DNA from: Pratylenchus scribneri
Lineage: Eukaryota > Nematoda > Chromadorea > Rhabditida > Pratylenchidae
Reading direction: 5' to 3'
Length of the DNA: 64,000 nt
Assembly: GCA_030063045.1 (NCBI GenBank)
Contig: JAQSEB010000020.1
Location: 186,001 to 250,000, forward strand
The translations under genes were made by a program, and so were the position numbers. Position 1 is the first letter of the stretch, and each line of letters opens with the position of its first letter. The notes beneath the pieces are model-generated. The model saw only the letters and a list, made by a program, of their open reading frames with translations. It did no database searches and was not told where the DNA came from. Positions 27,907-40,500 of the stretch are shown in pieces.

Positions 27907-30900
27907 TCATTTTTTGTTAATTCCAAATCTTTTCTTCTTCATCAGCAGACGATTAATTATTTCCCCTCCTCTGAATGATTGTTTTTGTTTTCCCTTTGGA
28001 ATTTTTTTAGTTTCAATAAACACACTGGCCCATTCCACAGCTTTTTCCTTCACTAAATCCATTTTTGCATTCACTTGGTTCATCAAATTACCGATTCCCT
28101 CAATTTGGCCCAAATTAAACATTTTCAAATTTTCCGCTAAAAATTCCACTCCCATTCTCCCTTATTACATAAATAATATTTATGTATTTTATTTTATATT
28201 ATTAAATATCCACTCACCTGTACTCATTCCAGTTCCCGTATAAAAATGTGGATTGACCAACGCGTCGCCCAACACAAATGCAACCGAATTCCCCTTTTTA
28301 ATATTAGTAAATTTATTTTCCAATTCTACCGCAACTTTGTGCACCACTCGAATTTGTAGATCAAAAATGCTGCTGGATTTATCAAAATTTAGGCTAAATC
28401 GATTATTTTGTCCTTCCTCCTCCTCCTCCTCCTTTGGTTCGCCATTTTCGTTTATATTGAAATAAAATTTCGGTTTCAATTTTTCATCATAAAAATATCC
28501 AAAAATTGCGAATGTCCATTTTGCCATAATTCTTTGCGCCAATTTATCCATCATCATTTTCACTCCATCATCCAATTCCGTGATTTGGCCCTTCTTTTCC
28601 TCCTCAATCATTCTCAATATGTTCTCCAATGGTTTTGGTACAGTATAGGATGTCGAAAATAATTCTCTAGTTTCTAATACGCCGCTCAATTCTTGCGTCG
28701 ATTTGGCCAATTCTTCGCCAAGTTTTTCCAATTCTCTTTGAATATTTTGCGATAATTTTTCGATTCCTTCAATATTTTCCATCACTTTTTCAAATTTGGC
28801 TTTCTCAATCCATTTTTGCACTTCTTCTCCGGGGATATTAAATGGATCCTCCGAAATGATGGCATTTTCGCCATTTTGTTTTAACAGCCTTGATGTCCCA
28901 TATTTTTTTAAGTCAGAATGGATTGATGGTTCCATTCCTATATATAAAGAGAAAATATTTTTTTGTCCACAAAATCACATTATTTTGTCTACTCCACAAC
29001 GTAATAACTTATTACTGCTTGAGCCTAGACCTATAAACCTTATACCCATTTTATAGAGTTCATTGAGACGCGTCGATTGATGATAGTTTGTTGGGGTTTG
29101 GTTCAAAACTAAAAGAGTTTTAAACCAAAAACCAGATAAGGTTTAAACGGTTTAATCCTTTGAATTTTGGCCAAACCCCAACAAACTATATATCAATCGA
29201 CGCGTCTCGATGAGCTCTATAAAATGTGTATAAGGTTTGGAGGTCTAGGATAAAACACTAAAAAGTTATCCAACAAAAACTGATTTATGGACAAAAAAAT
29301 TGGCATTGGCACCCTATACTTATACAAAATAAAATAATAATAAATAGATACCGGATTATATTTTTATAAAATCGCGAAATATGACCATAAAATATTGTTT
29401 AAAAAAAGTCTAAATATTGGCAAAATAAAAATAAAATTTGAAAAATTTGCTAAAAATTTATTTCTAACTATTTCGAAATAAATATAAAAAATCTCTTTTC
29501 ACCAAAAAATCTTTTTCCCAAAAAATTTTTAAAGCCAAATTTTTTTTCATCAGAAATAATTATTTTATGTTAAAAATTTTTTCTTATTTTCCTCAAGATT
29601 TTTTACCAAAAAATTTTTACTAAAAAATTTTGAAAATTAAAAACTGGCAAAATTTATATAAAAATATCAAAACATTGTCAAATATTTTATATTGCTCAAA
29701 TTTCTTCATGAAAATAATACTTTTTTTTATCTACTTTCATTTGCAAATGCGCAGGAAAATATTTTAAAAAAAAATAAATCCATTCTCTAATATAATATGA
29801 TCCGCTCCACCAAAAATTTTTGAGAAACTGACCAAATTTCTTACGCATTTGATCCCCGGCACCGCCGGCACAAATAAAAAAGTCAAATGGAATTGGCATA
29901 TGATTCTTCTCTTTTTTCTCTTTTGAATTCTTTAACTTCAGAATTGCATAAAAATTTGGATCTTCTGCTGATATTGGATGCTCTATGTCCACAATATTAA
30001 ATCCATAAATTAATTCAATTGTCGGTCCATCTTTATCATTTGTATTTTCTTTTTTATTTCTTAAAAATTTTGCAAATTTTTCCAATCGAATTTTTGCCAT
30101 TTTTTCCAAATATTTTATTGAAATAAGCATCTGATTCTTCCAAACTCTTCCAAATGCCGTATTATTATTTTCACCAACAAGTTCATCGTATTTTGTGCCC
30201 AGCAAATATGCCATCTGTGCTATCCAAATGGCATCTAAGAAAACCACTTGTCGGCGACTATATTCATTTCTGCCTTCCACCATTGTTACATCCAATCCGG
30301 CCAAGAACAGTCGAAATGTGGTCAACAATCCAATTGGGCCACCGCCTTCCACCACAACTCGACGACGCATTTTTGTGCCTTTTTTTGATAAAATTTTTAC
30401 ATATTTTCTCTATGACTGTGTTTTTTTTATCAATCAAACTGCTGGGAAGTTTTATAAATATGGGGCGCAGTCTTTCGAAATCACTAATTTTCGAAATCAT
30501 TAAAAGGGGCAGTGGTGTTCGAAATCACTAATGAGGTAATATAGACAAAAATTGCTGAATTAGGGAAATATTTTTGTTAAATAAGAAAGTTTAAATTTTA
30601 GGGATTTCGTCATTTCTCCACTATTAGTAATTTCGTACATTAGTGATTTGGTAGTAGTGCCAAATATGGAAAAATTATGTTTTCCATATTCAAATATGGG
30701 AGTCATTTAATTTGGCAACAAAAACACTGAATTTGGCAACAACCTTTCGTGTCGAAAAATATTATATTTTTGAGGCCATATAACTTGGCCAAATCAGACT
30801 TCTTTAAGATTCCCTAACCCCTAGCCCTTAGCCCCTAATCCCATCCTGCCCTGAACCCTAACCCTAGCCCTAAACCCCTAGTTAGGGTCAAGTTATATGG

Positions 30901-31947
30901 CCTCAAAAATATAATATTTTTCGACACGAAAGGTTGTTGCCAAATTCAGTGTTTTTGTTGCCAAATTAATATTATCTCATTCAAATATAGCCCAATTCAT
31001 AGACCAAATAAAGGGAAATATTTAAAATACCAAATAAATTATTGAAAATGCCGAATAGACAACGGAAAATGCTGAATAAAGTTTTAAAAAGTTTTATCGG
31101 TTTAGTGGTTTGTCTTAGACCCTTAAGCCCTATACCCAATCGATAGATCTCGTCAAGACGTGTCGATTGGTATATAGTTTGCCATGCTTTGATCAAAAAA
31201 CAAAGAGTATTAACTATTAAACCACTAAAAGCGTATGTCGATTTTGGTTCAAAACTAAGTTAAAATTGATCAAATCATGACAAACTATATAACAATCGAC
31301 GTGTCTTGATGAGATCTATCGAAAGAAAATAGGGTTTAGGGGTCTAGAACAAACCGGTGAACCGTTAAAATTTATTCACCGTTTTCAATAGTCTATTCAG
31401 CATTTTCAATAATTTATTCGACAAATTAAATAATATCACCAAATAAAAGGACCTTTCTTTGGGGTATTGGCCAAATGTTGCATCAATAAATCCTCATTGA
31501 TCATTTCGTCCAAATCAGGGCTTTGCAATTTGGAAATTTTCTCACATTTTTCCAACCATTTAAATTCCTTCGATTCGTCCGTTTTAATGAATGAAAAAAT
31601 ATTTATTCGAATTCCTTCCCCATACTCTGATAAAATTTCCATCAGCAATTTTTTGCATTCAATTGCCAATTTTCCATTTCTTTGTAAATTGCCCAACATT
31701 TGGTGGTCAATTTCATCAAATTTAATTTCCTTAATTTGTTCAAAATTTTTCGCAAATTTATTCATTCTTTTGCGCAATCCCTTCATATTTTCCTTGAAAA
31801 TTTTGATTGACTTTTTTGTGAGGCCACAACCTCCACCATGAATTATGGCCCCATATTCTTTTGCATTTAGCATAAAAGCTGTATTTGGATGACCTTTTTT
31901 CGCAACTTCTTCCAATATATCAATCCTTTCTTTGGAAATGTTTTTGC
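27907..31947 (-). CDS. Putative FAD-dependent monooxygenase-like protein (5' end unresolved)
   Basis: Four exons joined by phase: 31453-31947, 29833-30378, 28218-28937, 27907-28160, about 671 residues. Exon 1 here starts mid-codon, so an upstream exon is missing; 33182-33326 (MASLFVYSTLRLLLSF...) has a fitting phase but is only a candidate. The second exon carries a Rossmann FAD motif VVVEGGGPIGLLTTFRL with an acidic residue after it (MVEGR). The third ends with GDALVNPHFYTGTGMSTG, the flavin-binding GD motif of aromatic-hydroxylase/MICAL-type flavoproteins. The acidic run PKEEEEEEGQ and a helical, Lys-rich N-terminal region are not recognised. Substrate unknown. Codon use is visibly more AT-rich than in neighbouring genes. 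The acceptor before 30378 lacks a pyrimidine tract, so that junction is the weakest. Confidence 0.65.
29020..29260. repeat. Inverted element related to the 46-bp family (FAD gene intron)
   Basis: Arms AGTTCATTGAGACGCGTCGA and TCGACGCGTCTCGATGAGCT are near-perfect complements. The interior has one diverged unit (GTTTAAACGGTTTAATCCTT). Confidence 0.75.
30707..30969. mobile_element. MITE with 81-bp perfect TIRs and CCCTAA-rich centre
   Basis: 30707-30787 is the exact reverse complement of 30889-30969 (termini TTAATTTGGCAACAAAAACA). The 101-bp middle is rich in CCCTAA/CCCTAG words. It lies in an intron of the FAD gene. TTAA at both outer ends could include a target duplication. Decayed relatives are at about 20520-20700 and 37890-37930. 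Confidence 0.9.
31080..31370. repeat. 46-bp-family inverted element, no repeat expansion (FAD gene intron)
   Basis: Arms CTCGTCAAGACGTGTCGATT and ACGTGTCTTGATGAGATCTA, with outer ends GGTTTAGTGGTTTG and CAAACCGGTGAACCG. The internal 46-bp tract is reduced to about one decayed unit. Confidence 0.75.
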
Positions 31948-33649
31948 CTAAAAAAAAGTTTATTTAATTTAAAAGAGAAGATAATTAATTTAAAATTATT
32001 ATTTTTTAATGGATAGAATTTAATTTGGCGAATAAATTAGTTTTGAAAATGTCGAAAACTTATAACGGTTTAGTGGTTTGTCATAGATCCCAATAGATAG
32101 ATCTCGTCAAGACGCATCGAATGGTATATAATTGGTCGAGTTTTGACCAAAAAAATTAAAGGTTTTAAACTGTTTGAACCTTGTATGATTTTTTGGTTCA
32201 AAACTACTTAAAAATTGTTTAAACCTAAACCAAATCGTTATCAAACGATGCATTCGTCGAGATCTATCCAATTGGTATAGGGTTTGTTGGTTTAGCACAA
32301 ATTTATAAACAGTTATAAACCGTTTTATTCTATTCACCATTTTCAATAATTTATTCGCCATTTTAGATATTTCCCTTTTTAATTTCATATTATTTAATAA
32401 AAAATTTTAAATATATTAACAGACATGTCAAAGTTGTTGTTCCATTGATGATTGGAATTAAAATAAATAATAATAATAATAATAATAATGGGAAGAATAT
32501 AGGAATAATATTATGCAAATAATGCATTTTTTTAACTAAATATTTTATTTAACATTTTTTCACGTTTTTATTTTTTTATATAGGTAATTATTGCCCATTA
32601 AATTCATTAATTTCAAAAATTGAAGAATGGATTTCATAGAGGCCGGCCCGGATTCCGGATCCGTACGGATTCATACGTATCCGGAATCCGTATATTTTTC
32701 AATATTTTTTAAATCCGTACGGATTAGTCCGAATCCGTACAGATCCGTGTATTTTTCCAATCCATAGTCCGTAATCCGGTCCGGACGATTTTCAATTTGC
32801 CGAATTCATTAAATGAAAATGGTTCAAAATATTTGTCATTTTACAAAATGCATTCAATCTTTTCCAAGATTAAGGCCAAAAAGCCCTAGAATGGATGGGA
32901 GTGAGTCCATCATTATGGATTGGAGGGATGTATATGGGAGAAAGCTTGGAAATGAATTGCGAAAAGAATTGGGAGCGAAAAGAGAGTGAGGCAGGCTTTC
33001 GAAGAGGGTTTTGGTTGATCTATATGATTAGGCTGATTTCATTTTATGGTTTTGGTTAATCTATATGATTATTGATTAGGCTGATGTCAATATTTTGCTA
33101 AAAATATTTTAAAAAATAAATATTAATAACAAATAATTATAATTTTAAAATAATAAAATTCATTATATAGTAAAAGTGGACCGTGCCCCGATTGCCGAAG
33201 TGAAAAGTTCATCGAAAAGAGTACGACACTCTGCTCTTTGATCGTCAGGAAACGTGCAGAACGCCGGACATCATGGCAAAATGAAAGGAGAAGGCGCAAT
33301 GTTGAATAAACAAACAAAGATGCCATATTGCTGTATTGTTATTGTATTGTTGTGTATCACTATTTCTACTAATGTATATGTACGTTCCATATTCTTGTTT
33401 ATTTTCTATTGAATAACCATAGTTTTTTTTTTTTTTTTTGATTTATTGATTTGTATAAAATTTTGTATTATAGTGAGTGTATATGAATGAGTTTAGTAAG
33501 GAGCACTTAGATAAAAGAAAATTTCTCATTTAATTTCGGGAATAAAATTCGATTTTCTTCTTCCAATTTAATTTTTTTTTGCAACATTTCATGTCCCAAA
33601 AAATGAATAGAAGGAATTCGCTTCTTTTGATTGAATATTTTGATTTTAA
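31948..33649. other. Upstream region of the FAD gene: repeats, no confirmed exon
   Basis: Contains a 46-bp-family element (32050-32345), an ATT/AAT microsatellite near 32465, a cluster of ATCCGTACGGAT-like palindromes (32640-32790), and a higher-GC patch 33175-33330 that may hold the missing first exon. No other gene was recognised. Confidence 0.45.
32050..32345. repeat. 46-bp-family inverted element, no repeat expansion
   Basis: Arms CTCGTCAAGACGCATCGAAT and GATGCATTCGTCGAGATCTA with one decayed internal unit, upstream of the FAD gene exons. Confidence 0.7.
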
Positions 33650-34197
33650 TGTTCTTTGTCTATTCTGCATTTTAAAGGATTCGAGCCTTCAATCCTATCG
33701 AATCAAAATCGAGCACTTTACCACCTAAGCTACTCACTCTACATGTAAATATCGACTAGATTAGAAAGCAGAAAGTCAATTTAGTAATCCTGCATTACTT
33801 TTTTCGATTGATATTTAATTTTTTTTATTTATATTCTCAAATATTTTTTAAAACATGTTTGTTTACAATTTTTGTGGGCGAGGATTTTTCAACAATTTTT
33901 TGATTTGGATCATATATTTGATTTTAAGCTATGGGGGAATTTACACACAAAGAAAAATGAGGAGCCGGGGAAATAATAAGGCTTTGAAATGAAGCTTTTT
34001 TTTGCTAACATTGATTGGACACATATAAGAGAGTGAGGGGGAAAGGACGGCAACGAAGCACAATTTTGTGTGTATTGAATGGAGGTCATTTTCATAAAAT
34101 TTCAATTTTTATAATTTTTTGAAAATAAAAAAACAAAGCATAAAATTTCTCTCTATGTGATGTAAAATCCACACAATATCAAATTTGAGGCAATTAA
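33650..34197. repeat. Dispersed repeat copy 2, with tRNA-like segment
   Basis: Direct repeat of 27127-27719. The 33813-34197 core differs from copy 1 only by scattered substitutions and small indels. The tRNA-like part (33665-33745, minus strand) also has conserved CTTTACCAC and CTACTCA words. Confidence 0.75.
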
Positions 34198-34530
34198 AAT
34201 GTGGTGTGTGTAGAAAAAAAAGCATAGAAAAATATATAAAATTTTGATGTGTATCTGTGGTGTTTTGGAGATGGAAATAATCCAAAATGAGCGAATTTTT
34301 ATAGTGCAAAAGGGAAAATAATAAAAATATTTTTTTATTTATATAGGCAAAAATAAGCGAAAACAAATGAAAAAACAAACAAAAAATGGTACATTTTTAT
34401 TGGTGATGAAAAATGGGAAAGTGTCGACAAGCTGGAAAAAAAAAATATATTTAAAAAATATACAATTTTCTAACAATTGTGGGGGGGGGGGGGGTACGGA
34501 TACTTTAAATATATATGATGGAGGCTCAAA

Positions 34531-37500
34531 TCAATATATCGGTGGTCCATTCTCAAAATTATTGTTGTTGTTTGCTGTTGCATTTCCGCCGCTGCCACCA
34601 TTATTTTCTGGTGCTCCTCCGGCCACAATTTGACTTGGCATAAATTGTTGTTGCGGCTGTGATTGATCCAATGGTGTGGCGCCGTTGCCCGTAGCAGTGC
34701 CAAATGGGGCGCCGGGGTTTGCCTTTTGGAAATATTTTTCCAGTTTGGCTGAAATTAAATTGGGATGATTTATACAAGTCGAATCCATTTCATTTCATTT
34801 AATCCTAATTCTAATATATGTTATGGCCAATTTTGGAAATCTCAGCTTCAAAAAGTAACCCATAGATTCGAGAGGCTCATTCAACTCAGCATCGTCGATT
34901 TAGTCTATGAAATTTCAAGTTCAAACCAGTATTATGGAAGAGGCAAAAGTCAGCAAAACAATACCGGTTTGGGTTCAAACAATGGAAACATGTTCAGACC
35001 GGTTTGTAATTATATTTTCATAGGCTAAATCGACCATGCCGAATCGAATGAACCTATTCCTAAACCTCTAAATCTCTGGATACCTAGAAGCCGAGATTTC
35101 CGAAATTTGCAGTATAACAAATAATTAAGGTATTTTTAATTTAATTGCTCAAAAAAATTTAAAAAACTGAAACTCACTGATAATATGTTTCCCATAATTG
35201 TATTTGCGCAATGCCGGAATGTGAGCCTTGATGGCGAACATCATTTTCTTTCGATGCGCACTGTCCGCAACGTCGAGCATTTTTTGAACCACATAATTGG
35301 CAAATGGGTCCTTCATCATTTCAAGCAGCGGAGGATTTGGTGAGCCATTGCTATAAATAAAATGATTTACTTAAATTAATTTCTCTAATCTCTAGGGTTT
35401 AGAATTTTTTTAAATAGAATATTGAAATTAAACTGCCAAAATAATTTTACTAGTTCAACGGTTCGTCCTAAATCCCAAACCATATACCCAAAATTGGATA
35501 GAGCTGGCCAAGAAGACGCATTGAATGGTATATAATTTGCCATGGTTTGGTCAACAATTAAAGGGTATTAAACGGTTTAAACCAATTTTGGTTTCGTCAA
35601 CAATTAAAGGGTATTAAACGGTTTAAACCAATTTTGGTTGGTCAACAATTAAAGACTATTAAATGGTTTAAACCAATTTTGGTTTAATGGTACAAAACTA
35701 ATTAGAATTAGTTAAATCTAATAAGTAAAAAAAGTAATTAAATGATGCGTCTTAATTAAATCTATCTATGATTATAAGTTTTGGGGCTCTAAACTTTTGA
35801 ACCGTTACAATATTTTTGGAAATTTCAATATTTTTTCGATATTTCCCATTTTTTAAATAATTCCTCCTTCACTCACTCTATGCAAACTTCATCGATCAGC
35901 GAATTCTTTTGGTCCACACTGCCACAAATCAGGCACTTCTCAATGACATTTGAGGCGAATTTATGTTGCGAAAATTTGAGCACATCACCGCGAAGGCGAT
36001 TCACAATTCGTTCACGGTCCTCGGGAATGCCATGCTCGATCACGTGTTGAATGACATAATTTCCGTATTGGTCGATGACAAGTTTCATCATATTGTCGTG
36101 GAGTTGGTCGAGAACGGGACTGAAAATTTTTGAAATTTTTAAGAATTAATTTAAATAAGGTAAATTTAGGACGGCTAAGGTTTATTAAGAAGATTTTACC
36201 AAAAATTTTTAATTTTCGAATCAAATAAGCCCTCCATTTTTAAACTTTAGGTCTCGGGTCGAATCCGCTTAAGGAAAATTGTTATTTCAGGCTTAATAGA
36301 CACGGCAAACTTTTATATCCGTTTTTTAAAATATATATTCTACATTATTTTAATTTTGATTCAAAGGAGGGACTCTGGCTTCGGCCTCAGGTTCGAATCG
36401 CCCATAGAAATTAATTTTTTTTTGGGATAGGTTCTCAATTTTATACATTTTTATTTACATAATCTACAGTAAATTTCTAATCGAACTACACTACAGTATT
36501 TTGAACAAAAACGAGGCAGAAAATGTGCTATTAGTCTATGAAATTTTAAAGAAATATTTTAAGTGTTAATAAAAATTTATTGTTTTATTACCGTTTCTGC
36601 TCCTCGTTGCAATGTTCCAGAACGCGTTGAATCACCCGACAACCGTATGGATGCGTGGAAAGTGAGCAGACCTTGAATTATTATTGATTTTTAGATATAT
36701 TTTTTAAATATTTTTAATTTTTTATAAAATATATTTTTATTTTTCTATAAATTTAAATCGTAATTTTAAGGAAAAAAATGATTTTAAATATTTAACCCAT
36801 TCCTTTTTTACTTACCGTATCCGGTGAGGTTTGCATGAATGCGTCGATGATGAATTGCAAACTTTGAGGCTCCACACGTTCAATGATCTTAAATTAGAAT
36901 ACTTTTTCAAACTCATAAAATATCGAATATATCCCATCTTCTCCATTATTGATTGACCCCCTTTAGAAGACCCTCTCTAATAGTAACCCCTTAGAGCGCT
37001 ATAAAAATAAGAGCCCCCTCCCTCTAATAATAGCCCCCATTTGATGATTTTTAAGGTGAAAAAAGTGAAATCGGAAGTATTTTTGGCCCATTTAGAGGGG
37101 GTCTTTAAATAGAAACCCCGGGACTACTAATAGAGTAAATACGCTAATCCCCTCATCAGTGCTCACCTTTTGCACAACATGATTTCCGTTTTGGTCCTTG
37201 ACGCATTTCAGCACTTGGCCACTCATTTCCCGGATTATTTCCACTTGCCCATCGCGGTCCATCGATTCCAACGCCTTCTGAATGACCCGACATCCGTACA
37301 TTTGAAGTGCCAAATTTATTACATTCCCTCGGATTGCCAACATCAATTGATGTTTTTGCTCGTCTGTTCCATATTCGAAGAATTTCTGGAAATAATTTTT
37401 TAATTCATTTTCCCTCTTTGATGAGAATTATTTGAATTTTCAGCCTAAATGTTAGGGCCAAAGGAAATAGATAAAATTGATAGATTTTTTGATTTTTTAT

Positions 37501-40500
37501 CCTATATCCTAGTTTATCGATAAATTTAATCATAAAATCATTGAATTTACCCATAATTTTTCTATCAGGTTCCTTTTTAAAATATATCCTCCTTAAAGCC
37601 TAGTCCTAATTCGATTTTAAAAAATAATTAACCTTCTCTGAAAAATTGTATAGGTACACTTTTACTTTTACAGCATAAAAAAGTTTATTATTAAATATAA
37701 AATCATTTAAAAACTGGGAAAAAATGGCATGGCCAGAGGCTAGTGTAGCAGGGGTCGAACCCCAGGTTTTAGGCGTCTTTTCTTTAGGCGGTTACCAATT
37801 GAGCTATGTCAGCAAGTGGGTTTGGGTTATCTATTTAATATTCTTCTTAGCAAAAAAAAAAAAACAAAAAGATCACTTTTTATGTCCCAACATTTTGTTA
37901 TGGCCAAGTTATATGGCCGTAAAAAAATTTTTTTGGAAACAAAAATTTAATTAGTAAATTTAACATTTTTTTCCAAATTTTACCTGTATAACATAATTCC
38001 CAAAAACATCGGTCATGAGTGGCTGCGCATTTTGGATGACTTCGTCGAATACAAATTGCTTTTCATTGACATTTGCTCGTTCCAATTTTTGTTGGATAAA
38101 TCTGCAAAATTTGAAAGATTTATTTTTAAATTGCTGATAAATTTTAGGTCTCAAAAATTAGTGCCTATTTAGGTTTTTTCCAGGAAATTTGCCAAAAAGG
38201 TTTTAAAACTCAAAATAGATAATTTTTAAAACATTATTTACCGTATTTTTTCTATTAGTAACCTAGGCCTACGAGCCATGATTTTTCAGAGACCCCCAAA
38301 AGAGGCAAAAAAAAAAATTAACTTTTCACCTAAATACACTAAAAAGGGAGCCATTTAAGAGAGGGCTTCTATTAGAGTGAGAGAGAGGAGCCATTAATTG
38401 AGTAATTATGATATGTACTTTTCATAACATCAAATTTGGTACATAAAAAATGGTCTCAAAAACATAAAAATCCGTTCCCTCTACTAATGAGCCAAAATTT
38501 CTTCCTCCCCCTAATCCCCTACCCTACCTTGATCCATGTTGATCCTGCGCAAATTCCACAACATATTTGCCCAAATCGGTCAGTTGCAAATGCGGAAGGC
38601 GATTGTTACGGAAGTCGTCGAGCAGTTGGGAACGATGGGTTGAGGCACCGCCGCCACCACCACTTCTTTGCTCTTTGACAGTACAACTACTATCAATTGG
38701 TTGGGCGCCATGAAGTCGTCCCTGATGATGTTGATGATGAAGTTGAATTGGGCCGAGTGGTGGGCGAGTGGCTGAAAAAATATATTTGAAATTTATGATA
38801 GAAATTTGACTCTAATAGGAGGAAATTTTGTTATTCAAAAAAAAATGATTTAAATTCGATTCTTCCCTATTTATTCGAGACTAAAAAATTCGAAAACTGC
38901 TGGAAAAAAATCCCGAAAATCGGGGAAAAATCACGAGAAAAAAAACAAGCTTCGACGGAGACGATTTTCAGATTCAGATTGATAAAAGAAAAATTCCAAA
39001 AAAAATATCGAGAACAAAATTTCCTTACAAAATTAGGTCAGAGTTTTTTCGATTTCGAGCTATCTTTGGAATAAAATAATTTATTTTTTTTACATTGAAA
39101 AAACTTCCAAAAATAGATCGATGGTTCGAACCTTCTCTGTAACTAAAAAATTTTTCTTTTTAATTTCCAAACCTAAAATTAAGTCAAAATGTATGAAACA
39201 TCTCAGACTTTTGGAATAAAATTTTCATTTTTTCATAAGGAATTTTTAAAAAATTAGGCTAAGTTCAAAATCTGTCCGGAATAAAATATTTTTTCAACTT
39301 TTAATTTCCAAAAAAAAATTCTGAACCAACTTTGGAAAACATCAATCCTTTCTGCTGCTGATATTATAAATATACCTATTTTCAGCCTTTTTTTTAGATG
39401 CAACCTCCAAAATTAGGTTGCGTTTTCCAATATTCTCTTTTGATTACATTTTTTTATATTTTTCATCATTTTTCTAATAAAAAATTAGCGCAAACCATGC
39501 ATAATTGTCCCATTGTGATGTGGAAGAGGCGGTCCTCCCATTTGATGCGGATGATGATAAATTTGCTGTGGCGGTCCTTGATGATGATAGTAATTGGCTC
39601 CTTGCTGTTGTTGTTGAACGCCGGGACCAACAATTGAAGGTGGCGGTGGAGGAACTCCCGACGGATTTGAGCTTTGAACCATTGAGGTGGGCGGTTGGGG
39701 AGCGAAGGCAGCAAAACCGGATGCTAAAATGTGAAAAAGTCGACGAATTTGTTATAGAATTTTTGTAGATTGTTATAAATTCTCAAACCATATACCCAAA
39801 ATTGGATAGAGCTGGTCAAGACGCATTGAATATAATTTGTCATGGTTTGGTCAACAATTAATGGGTATTAAACGGTTTAAACCAATTTTGGTTTGGTCAA
39901 CAATTAAAGGGTATTAAACGGTTTAAACCAATTTTGGTTTGGTCAACAATTAAAGGGTATTAAACGGTTTAAACCAATTTTGGTTTGGTCATCAATTAAA
40001 GGGTATTAAACGGTTTAAACCAATTTTGATTTGGTCAACAATTAAAGGGTATTAAACTGTTTAAACCAATTTTGGTTTGGTCAACAATTAAAGGGTATTA
40101 AACTGTTTAAACCAATTTTAGTTTAATGGCTCAAAACTAATTTAGAATTGGTTAAACCCAAGACAAAATATAATCAAATTATTTGTCTTGACCAGATCTA
40201 TTAAATTTTTATTTTTATACGGTCTGATAGGTTTAGGGTAAATTTTTGAACCGTAGTTATTTTATTGTACAAAAGACTAACCATTTGGAGGTGTCATCAT
40301 ATAGAAAAGTGGTTGAACCCCAACGGGCGAGGGCATTGGACCAAAACTGCCACCACCCAATGTGGTTGTTGGAATTGGCGGACCGGTGAATGAATCGAAC
40401 CGTTGACGTCCAACAACCGTTCCATTTGTGCCATTGTTGTGTGGATGTGGATGGCCAGGATGAGGCGGACCCGCGATGCTCATTTGCTGGAAAATATTAA

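Noticed and set aside
33123..33326. First exon of the FAD gene
   Set aside because: Phase fits with a GT at 33180-33181, but there is no homology support, so it is mentioned only as a candidate and not merged into the gene model.
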